From positions 8,950,501 through 9,014,500 of the forward strand of contig JAHHIN020000030.1 of NCBI GenBank assembly GCA_019925095.2: a stretch of 64,000 nucleotides of DNA, written 5' to 3'. The notes beneath the pieces were generated by a model that saw nothing but the letters and a program-made list of their open reading frames with translations, had not been told where the DNA came from and made no database searches. This document shows, piece by piece, positions 29,773 through 41,155 of the stretch. The stretch comes from Dendrolimus kikuchii (taxonomy: Eukaryota > Arthropoda > Insecta > Lepidoptera > Lasiocampidae). The first letter of the stretch is position 1, and every line of letters begins with the position of its first letter. Made by a program: the position numbers and the translations under genes.

Positions 29773-30184
29773 TTTTTTTTTTTTGGTTTTGAGGCGAGGG
29801 AAAATGCTTAACCGATTTACGCACAAACTGGGTCGTTGCTAGGGGAACGACACGCGTCGGTCGGGGGCGATAACACTGCAGCAATAGTATGCTCTTGGCA
29901 GCGCTCCGTCCGCGATCGACGTCACAGAATAGTGTGGAAGACTCCGAGCGTTGCTGCACGGGCGAGCAACCCCAATACCCACTAAAAACCCCCTCCTCCC
30001 TGACGACCCTGCGCTTTGAATGTGTTGGAAAGGCTGAGATTTAGAACATAGTTACGCCCAGCCGATCCAGCGCAATAAAGTGCCTGGAGTGTGCCCTGGG
30101 AGAACACACCCCACTTCGTTGTGCGGGGGTAGAAGGTCCTTTGCTCTTCCTAGCAAGCTAAAGGCCCCCCGCGGTAAACGGAAC

Positions 30185-32785
30185 CTAACTCAGGGAGGGA
30201 AGTAATGCGCGTACCTGCCTCTCCGGGTGCCAGCTGAAGGCCGGCGACCTCGAGAAGACGCATTGGCACGCGCTGCAGGACTTCTCTCCCTGTCTCGTTC
30301 TGCGGCCTCCTTGAGTGATGTGGCGGTGAAGTGCATTGGACCAGACGGGTGCACCGTACAGTGCCATACTCCTCAGGATGCCAGAGTAAAGTTTCCGCGT
30401 CGCACCTCCCGGGCCCCCTACGTTGGGAAGCAGCCTCGAGAGTGCGCCCGCGGATTTGACGAGTTTGGGAACTAGCTGCTCAAAGTGCGCTTTGAACAGC
30501 CATTTCCCATCGAGAACTAGCCCCAGATATTTCATCTGGGGCCCTACTCTAATGGCCACCCCTTGGACCGAAACGGTCAAGTCCGCGGGGGGATTGCGAA
30601 ATTTCCTATGGAACATGATGGCCTCCGTTTTCGCGGGGGAGACCCTCAAGCCCAGCCTAGCTATTCGATCTACGACAATCGCCAACCCGGCGTTAGCGAC
30701 GTCCACGGATTCCGCAAATGACGCAGCGCGTGCCGTGAGTAGGGTGTCGTCCGCAAAGCAGATCAGCCCTACCCCGGGTAGGACCGGAACCCGAAGGATC
30801 CAGTCATAACCTACGTTCCAAAGAATCGGCCCGAGGACCGACCCCTGTGGAACGCCGCACGCGACGCGTCGACGACCTACCTCGGGATTGCCGGACTCAC
30901 CGCCCTCCCAAAGGATATGTCGATCCTGCAGGTACGCGCCCAACAGCCTCGTGAGGTACGGGGGGACTCCATGCGCGCGGAGCCCCTCCCTGATCGTCTC
31001 ATGAGGGAGGCTGTTAAAGGCGTTCGCTATGTCTAGCGACACCGCAAGAACGACATCCTTCGCTTGGACGGCTTCGTCCGTTGACGTTCGCAGCGTCTCG
31101 AAGGCGTCCATCGTGGAGCGCCTCCGCCGAAACCCGAACTGCGTTTCTGAAAGCCCCGGCTCCACAGTGTCGAGATGCTTCACGAGCCGCTCCGCCAAGA
31201 TCTTTTCGAAGACCTTAGCGACCTCGTTCAGCAGCACTATGGGCCTGAAGGCGGACGGATCGTTGGGAGGCCGACCTCCCTTGGGAATCAGGCACAAACG
31301 ACCCTCCTTCCATTGCGACGGGAGCCGACCTGCGCGAATACAGGCTTCGAACAGTTCCCGCAGCTGGCCGCGTAGATGTTTAGCGGCCAGGAAGAGGAGT
31401 CGACCTGGAACCCCGTCGGGTCCCGGTGCCGTCTTCCTGCCCCGGAGCCGGTCCAGGGCAACGTCTAGTTCCCCCTCGGAGATGGAGTGAGGCTCCTCGT
31501 CCGTGGGAGTGTCGGGAACGGGTGGACCCATACTGGGGGGAGTGAAGTTTCCCGGATCCGGGAAGAGCCCGTCGATAACCGACCGGAGCACCTCGGGTTC
31601 GAGCGTTTCCGTGACCGTGGATGTGCAAGGCCGCAACGTGTTGCGAGCCCCACGGTACGGACGCCCCCAAGGGTCCCGATCGAGCGTCTCGAGGAGCTCG
31701 GCCCGAGCCCGGGCTTTCGCTTGCAGTATTGCAATCGAAAGGGCCTTTCTGGCCTCCCTAAACTCTCCCACGAGTCCATTTTCCGCGACGTAGTCCGGAG
31801 GACGGCGCGCCCTGCAGCGTTTGAGCCTGTGGCTGATGATGCGAACTGCCTTTCGCATCTCGCCCAGCTCCTCGGTCCACCAGTGGACCTGCTTGCACGG
31901 AGGCTGCCGCTTGGAGACGCGAGGCATCGCCGCGTCGCAAACCCTCGTCAGGGTCTTGCGCATGTGCTCTGCCTGCGACTCCAGGTTCTCGAATTCGACT
32001 GGGTAGGCCCAGCTTTCCGTGAGTGCCCACTCCTCGGCCTGCTCCGGATCGAGCTTGGTAAGGGCCCAACGCGGGAAGAGAGGGGGGCGATGAACAGGGC
32101 TCGGACCGGAGGAGGGGGTAAGCTCAAATCTGATGTACCGATGATCAGAGAGCGACTCCACCTCCTCCAGCACCCTCCATCCGACAACTCTGCGGGCGGC
32201 CGCATGAGTGGCGAATGACAGGTCGATGACCGATCCACCCCGCGCGCGCACGCAGGTCTGGACCGATCCCTGGTTCAATATGGTCAGGCCGGATTGAAGA
32301 GCCCATTCCTCAACCGTCCGGCCCCTAGGTTCCGTGAACGTATTTCCCCAGGAACAGTGTTTTGCGTTAAAGTCGCCCATCACGAAGATCGTTTTAGGCG
32401 ACAATCTGTCTATGGCAGCCCTGATGGCGTCCAAGTGAAGCTCGAACTCCGCCAGGGGGCGGCTGCGCGAAAAGTAAACGCCTATGACGACGATACTCCC
32501 GCTCTCCGCCACCGCATAGCCCTTTCCTCTTTCAAGACATGTAAGCGGTGTGCCAGAACCGGCTCTGGCCACCACCGCTACCACTTCGTCGAGGTCGCCC
32601 ACCCAATTGCCGCAAGGCGGCACGTAATAAGGTTCGCTTATTACGGCCAAGTTCGCTTGCCACTCCGCCATCGCCTGCAGGCACAAATCCTGAGCGGTGG
32701 GGGAGTGGTTTACGTTCGCCTGAAATAGTATTGTTACGGGCGTACTAGGCATTGGAGGTGTCCATTGCGCGTACTCCCGTAACAC
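30185..32785 (-). CDS. R1-clade ORF2: APE endonuclease and reverse transcriptase, C-terminus lost
   Basis: The 866-residue frame makes and pastes cDNA at the nicked target. The endonuclease occupies the first 230 residues or so (FQANVNHSPTAQDL, ISEPYY, GDFNAKHCSWGN, SLSDHRYIRFEL). The RT has LCLIPKGG, SAFRPIVLLNEVAKVFEKIL, SLDIANAFNSLP, GVPQGSVLGPILWN and FADDTLL. After APVWSNALHRHITQ it appears frameshifted. It then stops where the related element B continues for about 190 residues, including a CCHC finger. The start overlaps the end of ORF1 by 41 bases, suggesting coupled translation. The RT core is intact, but the loss of the tail makes activity doubtful. Confidence 0.85.
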   Translation of the reverse strand: MLREYAQWTPPMPSTPVTILFQANVNHSPTAQDLCLQAMAEWQANLAVISEPYYVPPCGNWVGDLDEVVAVVARAGSGTPLTCLERGKGYAVAESGSIVVIGVYFSRSRPLAEFELHLDAIRAAIDRLSPKTIFVMGDFNAKHCSWGNTFTEPRGRTVEEWALQSGLTILNQGSVQTCVRARGGSVIDLSFATHAAARRVVGWRVLEEVESLSDHRYIRFELTPSSGPSPVHRPPLFPRWALTKLDPEQAEEWALTESWAYPVEFENLESQAEHMRKTLTRVCDAAMPRVSKRQPPCKQVHWWTEELGEMRKAVRIISHRLKRCRARRPPDYVAENGLVGEFREARKALSIAILQAKARARAELLETLDRDPWGRPYRGARNTLRPCTSTVTETLEPEVLRSVIDGLFPDPGNFTPPSMGPPVPDTPTDEEPHSISEGELDVALDRLRGRKTAPGPDGVPGRLLFLAAKHLRGQLRELFEACIRAGRLPSQWKEGRLCLIPKGGRPPNDPSAFRPIVLLNEVAKVFEKILAERLVKHLDTVEPGLSETQFGFRRRRSTMDAFETLRTSTDEAVQAKDVVLAVSLDIANAFNSLPHETIREGLRAHGVPPYLTRLLGAYLQDRHILWEGGESGNPEVGRRRVACGVPQGSVLGPILWNVGYDWILRVPVLPGVGLICFADDTLLTARAASFAESVDVANAGLAIVVDRIARLGLRVSPAKTEAIMFHRKFRNPPADLTVSVQGVAIRVGPQMKYLGLVLDGKWLFKAHFEQLVPKLVKSAGALSRLLPNVGGPGGATRKLYSGILRSMALYGAPVWSNALHRHITQGGRRTRQGEKSCSACQCVFSRSPAFSWHPERQVRALLPSLS

Positions 32786-35700
32786 CCGTGCGTTGTTTCG
32801 TCCTCGGATGGACGAATTTGCCCTTCACGTAGGGAGGCTGGCAGAACCTCGCCAACGTGGGGTGGGCAGCGTTGAGTCCCCCCGCCGCACACGCCGCGCA
32901 GTGGGGGTTCCGGGCCGTGCAGTCCGGCATCTTGTGTCCGCTCTTACCGCAGCGGAGACACAAGTTAGTCCGGTCCGGGCACGTGTCCGGACAGGTCTGG
33001 GCGCCATGGCCGACGTTGTAACACCGGTAACAACGTATCGGTCTGGCTTCCAGTGCCTCTACCCTCGCCGAGGTGAAGCCTACCACGAGGTAGCCCATCT
33101 CGACGATGACTTTGGCAGCAGCGACGGGGCACATCACGTACGATGCGCCCAAACCGCCCGGTCCTGCACCGATGTGCTTCGTGCGCACGTCGTCGCGCCG
33201 GCAGTTGCCGGCGCGCGCGATCGCGTCACGCAGCCCATCGACCGTGACCGATTCGTCCAGCCCAGAGACGTAAAGCTCCCCACGCTTTACGGGGCGGACG
33301 ACCTCGGCCATCCCTGCAAGGGCTCCGCGCAGAGCCTCGGCGACGCGGTCCGCCTTGGCCGCGCTCTCGGGTCCCGGCTGGAACTCGAGAAGGCGCGCGT
33401 CCCTGACGGTCCGCACCACCTTCAGCCCCTCGCGGAGGCCCATGGCCGCGATGTCGACCACCGTCGAGGCCTTCGCGAAGACCTCGCGATAACCGACACC
33501 CTTCGCGGCCGCTGCCGGCAGCAGTTTGATGATAACTGCGGCCGACTTCGGCTCACGGAATACTACCGCAGGCTTCGCAGCCTGTTTCCGTTGTTGCTGC
33601 CCCCGCCCCGTCGGCAGGGGAGCAGCTTGCGCCTGGGTGGGGGGAGGGGGCCCGTCGGCCCTCGCCCCCTTACCCTTTTTCCGCTTGACGACCGTCGTCC
33701 ACGCCCCCCCCTCCGGGGCGGGGGCGGGGGCCACGGGCGCCGGCGGCGGCGCGACGTGCGCGATGCGAGCGCGGACGGCGGGCGCCGCGACTACCGATGT
33801 CGCGGCCGCAGGCGCCGTCCGTTGCCTAGGGGCCGGCCTAGGAGCCGACACCACAGGCACGGGTGCCGTGGCGGGGGCCGTTAATGCAACGGCGGCATCG
33901 CGTGCCGCTCTCCGCTGCATTTTCAGCCTCCACTTCACCCCCCCTCTATTCGTCTTTTTTTTAGGGGGGGGGGCCGGTGACGGTGGGGAGTCCGTCACCT
34001 CGACAGCCGGGGTCACCACCACCTCCATCGGAACCGGGGTACTTACTTCCCCCGCATTCCGCCGGACGGCGGCGGCAGCCGTGGCCGCTTTCGGCCTAAC
34101 GGCCACTTTTGGTGCCGGTTTGATTGCCGGCGCCTTGCCTCGGTCGGCCGCTAGCGGTGGACGGAGGGTCGGCGCGGCATTCAGCCGGTCCTCGATTCCG
34201 GCGAACCGGGCATCGAGTATGGGGGCGACAACGTCGATCACGGCCCGCACAAACGCGTCGTGATCGATGCCGCCGGGCCCCGTTGGAGCGGGTGTCGGCG
34301 CCACCCCGTTGGCGGCCGCTGGAGCTCGCTCCGTCCCGACGACGGGAGCCGGTGTCGGCCCTGCTACCGCAGCACGGGCCGGACGCGATTTTTTAACCGC
34401 AGCGGGTGCGGCGGGCGGGTCCGGTACCGCCGCCGCCTCCACCGTGGCCGCTTGGGCCTTTCCTCCATGCGTAGCCTGGCGTTCTCGTTACCGAGCTTCC
34501 AGGCCTCGGATTCCGGATTTCGCGTGACCAGTGTGTCGACGATGTCCGACACCCTGGACGCGGCCTCCTTCAGCCGGCGCACGTAAACCCCCTTCAAATT
34601 GCCCGACGTTTGGGCAATTTGAATTATCTCGGCGACCTGGGCGCACGCCGCTAGGCGGAGCTCCCCAGGGCCGAGAGCCGATATATTCCCGACGAGGGCG
34701 GCGCACTGGCTAGCCGCGGCCACTTTGGCGGCGGTTGCCTTGCGCGCCTTGCGCCCCTTTTCACCCCCCTCGGTGCGAAGGTAGGCCTCCGCACCCGCGA
34801 GAATGCTAGTAGTCGCCGCGGGTGAGCCCCCCGTGGGGCGCAGAGGCGAGCGCGCGCGCGCTGGGGAAGAAGCACCCGACGTGCCGTCCGAATCGGCGCC
34901 GCTGCTCTGAGACCGGTCCCAGAAGCGCGACCTCGATCCGGGAACGAGCATCGGGGCACACGAAATCGGCACCGTTGCCGTTGAAGACGATGACGGCGCC
35001 GCCGAACCCGATGCCGAAGACGATGAGGCTGTGAACGAATATGACGACGTCGTCGTGCCCGCCGCCGCTGCCGCTGAAGACGAGGACGTGGACACCGCCG
35101 CAGCCGAAGACGCAGGCGCCGACATCGCAACAGCGGCTCCCATCCCATTAGGGAAGGAAGACGAGGGGGTCGCCGCTGCCGCGCCTACGAGGTCCCTATT
35201 CACGACCCCGGCCGAGGGCGCGAGTGAGGCTCACGCGACAACCGGTGTCGTGGGACGGCTGCTCTCGACGTTGCAGCCCGAAAGGTTGCAAGTCGATGTC
35301 GTAGGCACAGGTGAAGCCCGTGCGCTATACGACACCGTCGTCGTAGGGCACCCATCCCCTGCCGTCGCTGAACCGGCCGCCGTGTATACCGGACTACAGG
35401 CAGGCGCTTCAGGGCGGGAATAACTATGATCTCGAATCGCACCGTAGAGCGCGTGCTCCAGCGAGTCTGGGACGCTGCCGGACGGTGGGATGTGATCATG
35501 CTCTACGTAGGCGCCGCTCCCTTGCACGAGTGAGGCTCGCGCAGAGGTAGGTGGCGCCATGTAGGCATATTGAACTATGGTGCTTGCAGCGCTCACGGCC
35601 AGGCAAACGGCCGAGTTCGCTGCAAGCAGTACGTTCCTATCTATCTCCGGGTGTGCTGCGCTCCTGCGCGCGGCACGCCCGGATGGGGCCCTAGGCGCCA

Positions 35701-36004
35701 TGGGAACCGGAGGCGGTCCCATCGCGCCGCACCTATCCTCATGCGTGGCGGCGGTGAGGTCTACCACCGCCGACGCATCCCCTACCGAGCCGGGCATATC
35801 GGCAGCCGAGAAAACGGCACTATCCGCATGCCCGTGACGCGGCCCGGCAACCGACCTGCTGCGACGGGCCGATGAAGAAGACGCCTTTTTCACCCGCGTC
35901 TCCCCGATCTCAGGCATTAACCAGCCATCCTTGGCCTTCGCGTGGTCCCGCTTTCGCGGGACACTCGAAGGCCTCGGGGCCTTCTGGGGGCCTGGGCCAT
36001 CCAT
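32745..36004 (-). pseudogene. R1-clade ORF1 (nucleic-acid-binding), with a stop and a frameshift
   Basis: Three minus-strand segments form one ORF1. 36004-35231 starts MDGPGPQKAPRPSS. 35230-34364 is in the same frame after an in-frame TGA at 35231-35233. 34442-32745 is in another frame after a shift within about 34364-34442. The last part is Ala/Pro-rich. It ends with three Cys/His knuckles (CYRCYNVGHGAQTC, CLRCGKSGHKMPDC, CAACAAGGLNAAH), which would bind element RNA. The reconstructed length is over 1000 residues, long for R1-type ORF1; the N-terminal segment may be a separate frame. Confidence 0.72.
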
Positions 36005-36309
36005 TACTGGAGGCCCGTTCCTTTGCCGAGACCAGTCGACGCGTGTGAATAACTATCGACACAAACGACCGTTATTGCGTAATGCGCTTAGACGCGCCGA
36101 AATAAACAAGCGAATAGAGCTTAACAACTCACCCCAGTCGAAAAACAACTGATTCGCGCCGGAATCAAACTAAATAACACTGTACACTATCACTACACAA
36201 CTGTTGTCGCAATTTGTCGCTTTTTGAGAGCGAAAAAGCGCAAAAAATTGCAGTTTTCTGCAAAGAGCACGGGCATTTGCGACTGCTTCGCACGGATGCC
36301 GTCCGGGAA

Positions 36310-36327
36310 TCTCATATAAACGAGCAT
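36310..36327. repeat. Right target-site duplication of R1-type element A
   Basis: tctcatataaacgagcat, identical to 29755-29772. Host coding sequence resumes immediately after it. Confidence 0.9.
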
Positions 36328-36527
36328 ACAACAACCCCTTCCATCCTGAAGATGATACAATCATTGATAATAAGTCTGATGAAGATGGTGACAATTTGAG
36401 ATTCGGTGAAACTGCAACTGAAAAATTAAGTGACGACGAGAAACCATATGCAGTAGACGTGAAACTAAAGATTAATGGTAAATATTTCGGCAATACGAAG
36501 TCAGCAGAAAGAAATAAAGATGATTAA

Positions 36528-38037
36528 ATTAAATATATAGATAATTAAATATATAGACAAAGATACAAATTTGTGTTTATTATATTTAAAGAAGTCGCGC
36601 ACATGACAATACAATTCCAATATTTTTCGAGGTGTCACGAATTCTTTCGCGTCGCATCAGTCAAAGACCAAATCAAAGTCAATTTGGCTATCTTCCGGTG
36701 CCAGTTTGCATAAATTGTTATTTCAAACTTTAATTAAATGAATACTTGACCTTATACACAAATCGGGCCCAGCTATGTCTCAGAAGTTAAAAAATAAGTA
36801 CATTATATTATGACATTGACACTTAATTAGGGATGTTTGTTCAATTTGGTCAAAACAAATATCGACATAACAACAATACAATATCGACGTTTTAAGTATG
36901 GTTTGTCAGCATTGTAAACGATGATACGTAAAAAATTAACAGTGACACACCAAGATTGTATGACTTTCAAAATTAGTATCTCCCAGTCCTATTCACTAAA
37001 ATAAAAAATCCATTAAAGAACATCACATTTCTCAAAATCTCACTAACTATACCTCACGACAATATACACTACAAATAACTTTGTGGTGTACTATCAAAAC
37101 TCTTTGTAACTTTCATAGAGATACTACATTGATGTGTTTAAAAATAATTTATAAGAAATTTTCACATTGTTATTCGTACTGCAAATTTTAATTAAATTAA
37201 ACCAATAATTCTTGGTTTGTCGTTTATTTTATTATGTCAAACTTAAACCTCAGGTACAGTTTTGGTGGTCTCACCTAATTTATAATTGTTCCATAGAATT
37301 AAATTTCATCCATATAAACGCAGTAGATTCGAAGAAAAATGCTTGTAATTACAACAATAGATTAAGGACATAAAAGCTTCATTGTTTCCTTTTTTATTAC
37401 AATGGCTATAGAAGAAAAAAATATTAATTGAATCATCATTATGAATCGCAATTAAACGCATTATACGTAGGTATAACGAGAAAATATATTAATTGAGAAA
37501 AATAGAAAACAGGTTATTTTCTAGAGAAACAGGTTAAAAAAATCGTTTAATTTTCTTTAGATATTGTTATTTTTGACTGACGTTATCAATTTTAAAATTT
37601 CATATATAATTATCGATATTTATAAATATTTGATAACTCGATATGTTTATTGTGAAAATTTTGTTTTAGTCTTATCCCTAATTTCAAATTTCCTCACTTG
37701 GATTTTATGAATTTTTAACGGCAAATCGAGTGAATGCTGAATGTGAAAGTTTTATCTTGAAATGTTCAATAACGTATATAATAGGTATTAAACTCATTTG
37801 TCGTTAAGAAATACAACAGAGTTATATGAGTTAAACTTGAAGAATGAGTAAAACTAGAACACACAGTTTGCCTCAACGAAGCAGTTGCATCAATGGTGCG
37901 TAAATCGTCGGGTAATCATATTTTCAAACTGCGTAGTTTAAAACTTTCTTTCTCAGAATGAAGTTTAGTTCACTTACATCTAGTCGTTATCACTGGTATA
38001 GTTAGTTCTAAGTCCTAGGGGATCCTGTATCACATAC
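36528..38037. other. AT-rich intergenic stretch
   Basis: No gene, RNA or recognised repeat is seen. The first part probably contains the 3' untranslated region of the split gene. Confidence 0.4.
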
Positions 38038-38343
38038 TTTTTTTTATTGGAGTTCAGCAGACAGACAGACTGCTCACTTGATGGAAAGCGGTTACCATCG
38101 CCTTTGAACGTTTGCAACACCAAAGGTGCTACAAATGCGCTGCTGCTCTCTTAAGGGAAACTAGAACCTGGTCATTAATGCCGAAACAGAACTCAAGGTT
38201 GTTATGGCGACGTACTTTAGACCAGGAGTGGTGGCCATCCAGTCGGGCAAATGCCCTACCATCTGGCTGTGGGTTATTTAGTCGCCTCTTACGACAGGCC
38301 GCCCGGCCGCAGGAAATTGTATTCTTTCTCTGTCCCTGCACGG
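38038..38343 (-). repeat. SINE-like repeat, family S, minus orientation
   Basis: It starts with a T run, then 'agttcagcagacagacagac', 'tttgcaacaccaaaggtgct' and gtcgcctcttacgacaggcc, and ends near 'cctgcacggatcattgc'. It is a close inverse of 13949-14250. Confidence 0.6.
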
Positions 38344-38344
38344 A

Positions 38345-38650
38345 TCATTGCAGAAGCCCGGAAACTGAAAATATTGGTGAAAAAGCCTGTAAGACATGAC
38401 TGGTTCCTGCAACTCTATGATGTAGTATCTATTTTAAGTGCCATGATGCATTAGGGTCTCCTCCAGGAAGTCCACCAGCTTCGTGATTTTGCTGAAGACT
38501 TCCCGGAGGCTATCTGGAGAATGTTCAGATACTTTACCCTGTAGTTGGCTACCCCTCCACTTTCTAGCAGGACTTGGAGGGCTGTTTCTTCTGCCTCTAG
38601 ACAAGCTAAGCAGTCCTTTAAAATGGGTAGATTCAATACAAGTGTTACAT
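38345..38650 (-). pseudogene. LINE ORF2 C-terminal fragment
   Basis: The minus frame 38636-38451 reads CLACLEAEETALQVLLESGG, then VANYRVKYL. The pattern C-x2-C-x-EAEETA-x-LLE resembles the Cys finger at the C-terminus of insect non-LTR retrotransposon ORF2 proteins (usual form C..C...ET..H.L..C). The expected His and final Cys are replaced (Q and S), so the finger is decayed. Confidence 0.45.
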
Positions 38651-39557
38651 ATTTTATAGTTCTACATATTTGCCTTTTCAGTATCCATTATGTTTCTATT
38701 TATAATTCTTCTGTATGTGTGTAGTACATGCAGATCTCCTTCTAAACTGCTGTACCAATTTTGATGAAATTGTTTATGTGTGAGGTCCCAGGTTGATTTA
38801 GATAACAATTGAACATATTATTTGATCAAATTCTGATTCTCCTCTCGTTCTATTATGATTGCTAATTTTAATAAAAATGGTTTTCTCAACATTATGCCTG
38901 GTAGCAATAACTTGTAATTTGATGATTTTGTATAATATTAGATTGTTCACGATTTTGTCGTGAAAATTGAAAATTGACACTGTTCATGGTGTAAACAGAT
39001 AGTATAGGATTTATATGTTATTCTCAGTTACCAACATTTACGAAACATTGTGACGAGATACCTATGGATCGGCCCCTCATGGGCTGGACGCTGAATTAGT
39101 GCCTAGTCTGATGGTTGGCACCTCACAACTCCTTCCTTAGGGAAGATGTGTGCAGAGCTGGCCTCCAAGAGCTCCACGCACCCCTCGTTGACCACCCTTG
39201 GGGTCAAAAGGTGGTCAACGAGGTGTGATGTTTAAATGCATTCCCCCAGCATATCCAGGGGTTAATACCTTGCATGGCAAATTTTGTACAAGAACTTTGT
39301 TAGTTAGGATGGTTTGGGCTTCTGGGATCAACAGAGAGTGCTCTGTTGTATATTACCCCATAAGATAAGCGTAACTTGGGGATATACAAATGTGTGTTAG
39401 TCTGCTGATGGTTATTATTAATTCCAAAGACGATTCTAGACCTTATGTCAATTCGTGTGATAACATTTTAACATTATAAAATATGGAGAGTGGAGGAAAG
39501 GAGGACCATCTCTATATTAAAACAATGTCCGTCAAAAATATTAAACGCTAAATTAAA
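38651..39557. other. Intergenic stretch with an unidentified GC-richer block
   Basis: 39050-39390 is GC-richer and contains the inverted pair 'tcgttgaccaccctt' / 'aaggtggtcaacga' (39185-39222). It ends 'gcgtaacttggggatatacaaatgtgtg', similar to 29630-29670. This is probably the end of a retroelement. Confidence 0.35.
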
Positions 39558-39867
39558 CGGAGAAAGAATACAACTTTCTGCGGCCGGGCGGCCTGTCGTA
39601 AGAGGCGACAAAACAACCCACAGCCAGGTGGTAGGGCATTTCCCACCTGGATGGCTACCACCCCTGATCTAGAGTATACCGCCATAACAACCTTGAGTTG
39701 TGTTCCGGCATTAGTGACCAGGTTCCAGTCTCCCTTAAGAGAGCAGCAGCGCATTTGTAGCACCTTTGGTGTTGCAAATGTCCATAGGCGATGGTAACCG
39801 CTCTCCATCAAGTGGGCCGTCTGCCTGTCTGCTGATCTCCTGCAATAAAAAAAAAGAAAAAAAAATT
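39558..39867 (+). repeat. SINE-like repeat, family S
   Basis: It contains gcggccgggcggcctgtcgt, 'aagaggcgacaaaacaaccca', then tgttgcaaatgtccataggc, and ends in an A-rich tail after 'tcctgcaataaaa'. It is near-identical to 44840-45131. Confidence 0.62.
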
Positions 39868-41155
39868 TTAGAGTGATTATACACATTTTTAGAAATTAAA
39901 ATTGTGCACAGTACAATGTCCCCTTTTCGTTCCCGTCAAAAACCCTCACAAATTTACAGTAGTACGCATCAGCTATTTTTTTCTGTGTGTAGTTCTATGA
40001 AAGCAGTGGCCTTAATCCAGTTTCGTTTATTTTTAAATGACACAAATTTGGGCCACGATGGTTGCAAAGAACTAGACATGAAGAGGAACAATACCTAGTT
40101 TAGTGTTTAGCCTAGTTCAGAGCTATTTCGTTGATTGACTAATTTGCTCTCCTGTAAAATTTGACAAGTGCTCTTGTCGACTTGTCGGTTTTTCTTAAAA
40201 TGTACGAAATAATTATAGTAAGTAGAGGTATAGATTGTTTTGTATTTTTTTTATAAGATGTAACTTTTTAATATTTCCCAGATAGACTGCTAAAATCGAT
40301 GGAAGTGAATAAACATTTATAATAAAATGTTAAGAAACAGTGTATTTATTTATTGTCTGCGCACAAATAGTTTCCTGATGACCACGCCTCCCTCTTCCAA
40401 TGTGAACAACCGCTCACAACTACCATGGATTCTACGTATCAACCGCTTCCCAACGTCATCAACTACGCTCCGTACTACAGTATAGTATATATAAGATACT
40501 ATAGTATAGTATATATATAAGATACTATAGTATAGTATATATATAAGATACTATAGTATAGTATATATATATCTAAGACTATACTATAGTAGATGGATAT
40601 AAACCGACCATGGGACCACAAAAGCTGTATTTATATATTTCTATTGATTTATTATTGTTATTGTTCTGACCTTTTATCTTACCATTAGTAAAAAATTGGC
40701 ATTATAAATATTATCAGTTATGGGGTAAATAAATAAATATAAGAACAAACTAGAAGTAGATAGCATATTTCGCCCTATCACAGGACACTAGGTCCATTGG
40801 TTACTACTCAAAAGGCTACATTTGATAATACCGTTCCTCACAAAAACATAATCAATATACTATCGGTTATTGTTCATTTTAGACTAATTATACACGTTTT
40901 TAGAAAATAAAGCTATTTCTTTCCAGTTCCCACCAAAAGCTCCCAGCTAATAAATAAAACTATTCGTCCCTTGCATGGCGTGTAGGTAACACTGATAATT
41001 TTTGAAATGGTAACTCTGCTAAACTCTGTTTTTGTTTTCCGATTTGGGACTTTGGGTATTGGATGTTAAAACTTTTATAGTTACTTTTATACAAGTTTTA
41101 AAGGTTTAATAACACAGAGATTGATAAAATAAATTTATATTAGAGTTAAACTAGT
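39868..41155. other. Upstream region of the zinc-finger gene
   Basis: It is AT-rich with no coding signal. At 40475-40590 there are four near-identical 26-bp units of 'gatactatagtatagtatatatataa', ended by an inverted 'actatactatagt'. The last 150 bases or so are the likely promoter and 5' untranslated region. Confidence 0.45.
40475..40590. repeat. AT-rich tandem repeat (26-bp units) with inverted end
   Basis: The units 'actatagtatagtatatatataagat' are repeated about four times. The last is followed by 'ctaagactatactatagtag', the inverse of the unit core, so the array can fold back. Confidence 0.75.

Larger units (their letters stand above)
29773..36309 (-). mobile_element. R1-clade LINE, element A
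   Basis: The unit is oriented minus. It has a 12-nt poly(A) (T run at 29773-29784), a 3' untranslated part to about 30184, ORF2 at 30185-32785, ORF1 from 32745 to about 36004, and a 5' leader to 36309. It is bounded by an exact 18-bp target-site duplication. The two-ORF layout, three Cys knuckles in ORF1 and an APE-type nuclease put it in the R1 clade, which in insects includes rDNA- and telomere-targeted families. This copy sits in an ordinary-looking exon. Confidence 0.85.
29716..36527 (+). pseudogene. Unrecognised gene: last coding exon split by an R1-type LINE
   Basis: If the 18-bp duplication and intervening LINE are removed, 29716-29772 joins 36328-36527 in one open frame ending in TAA at 36525-36527. 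A pyrimidine-rich acceptor (gttattttatag) precedes 29716. The encoded C-terminus reads EDRFSYKRAYNNPFHPEDD, then an acidic stretch (DNKSDEDGDN) and ends KSAERNKDD. I do not recognise the family and cannot see upstream exons. Nearly 70 codons follow the insertion point, so the LINE would remove a sizeable C-terminal part. The frame could instead belong to an old element or processed copy. The ORF is inferred from codon continuity only. Confidence 0.55.

Noticed and set aside
32793..34586. Long plus-strand frames rich in Arg, Ala and Pro
   Set aside because: They are shadows of the GC-rich minus-strand ORF1 and ORF2 of R1-type element A.
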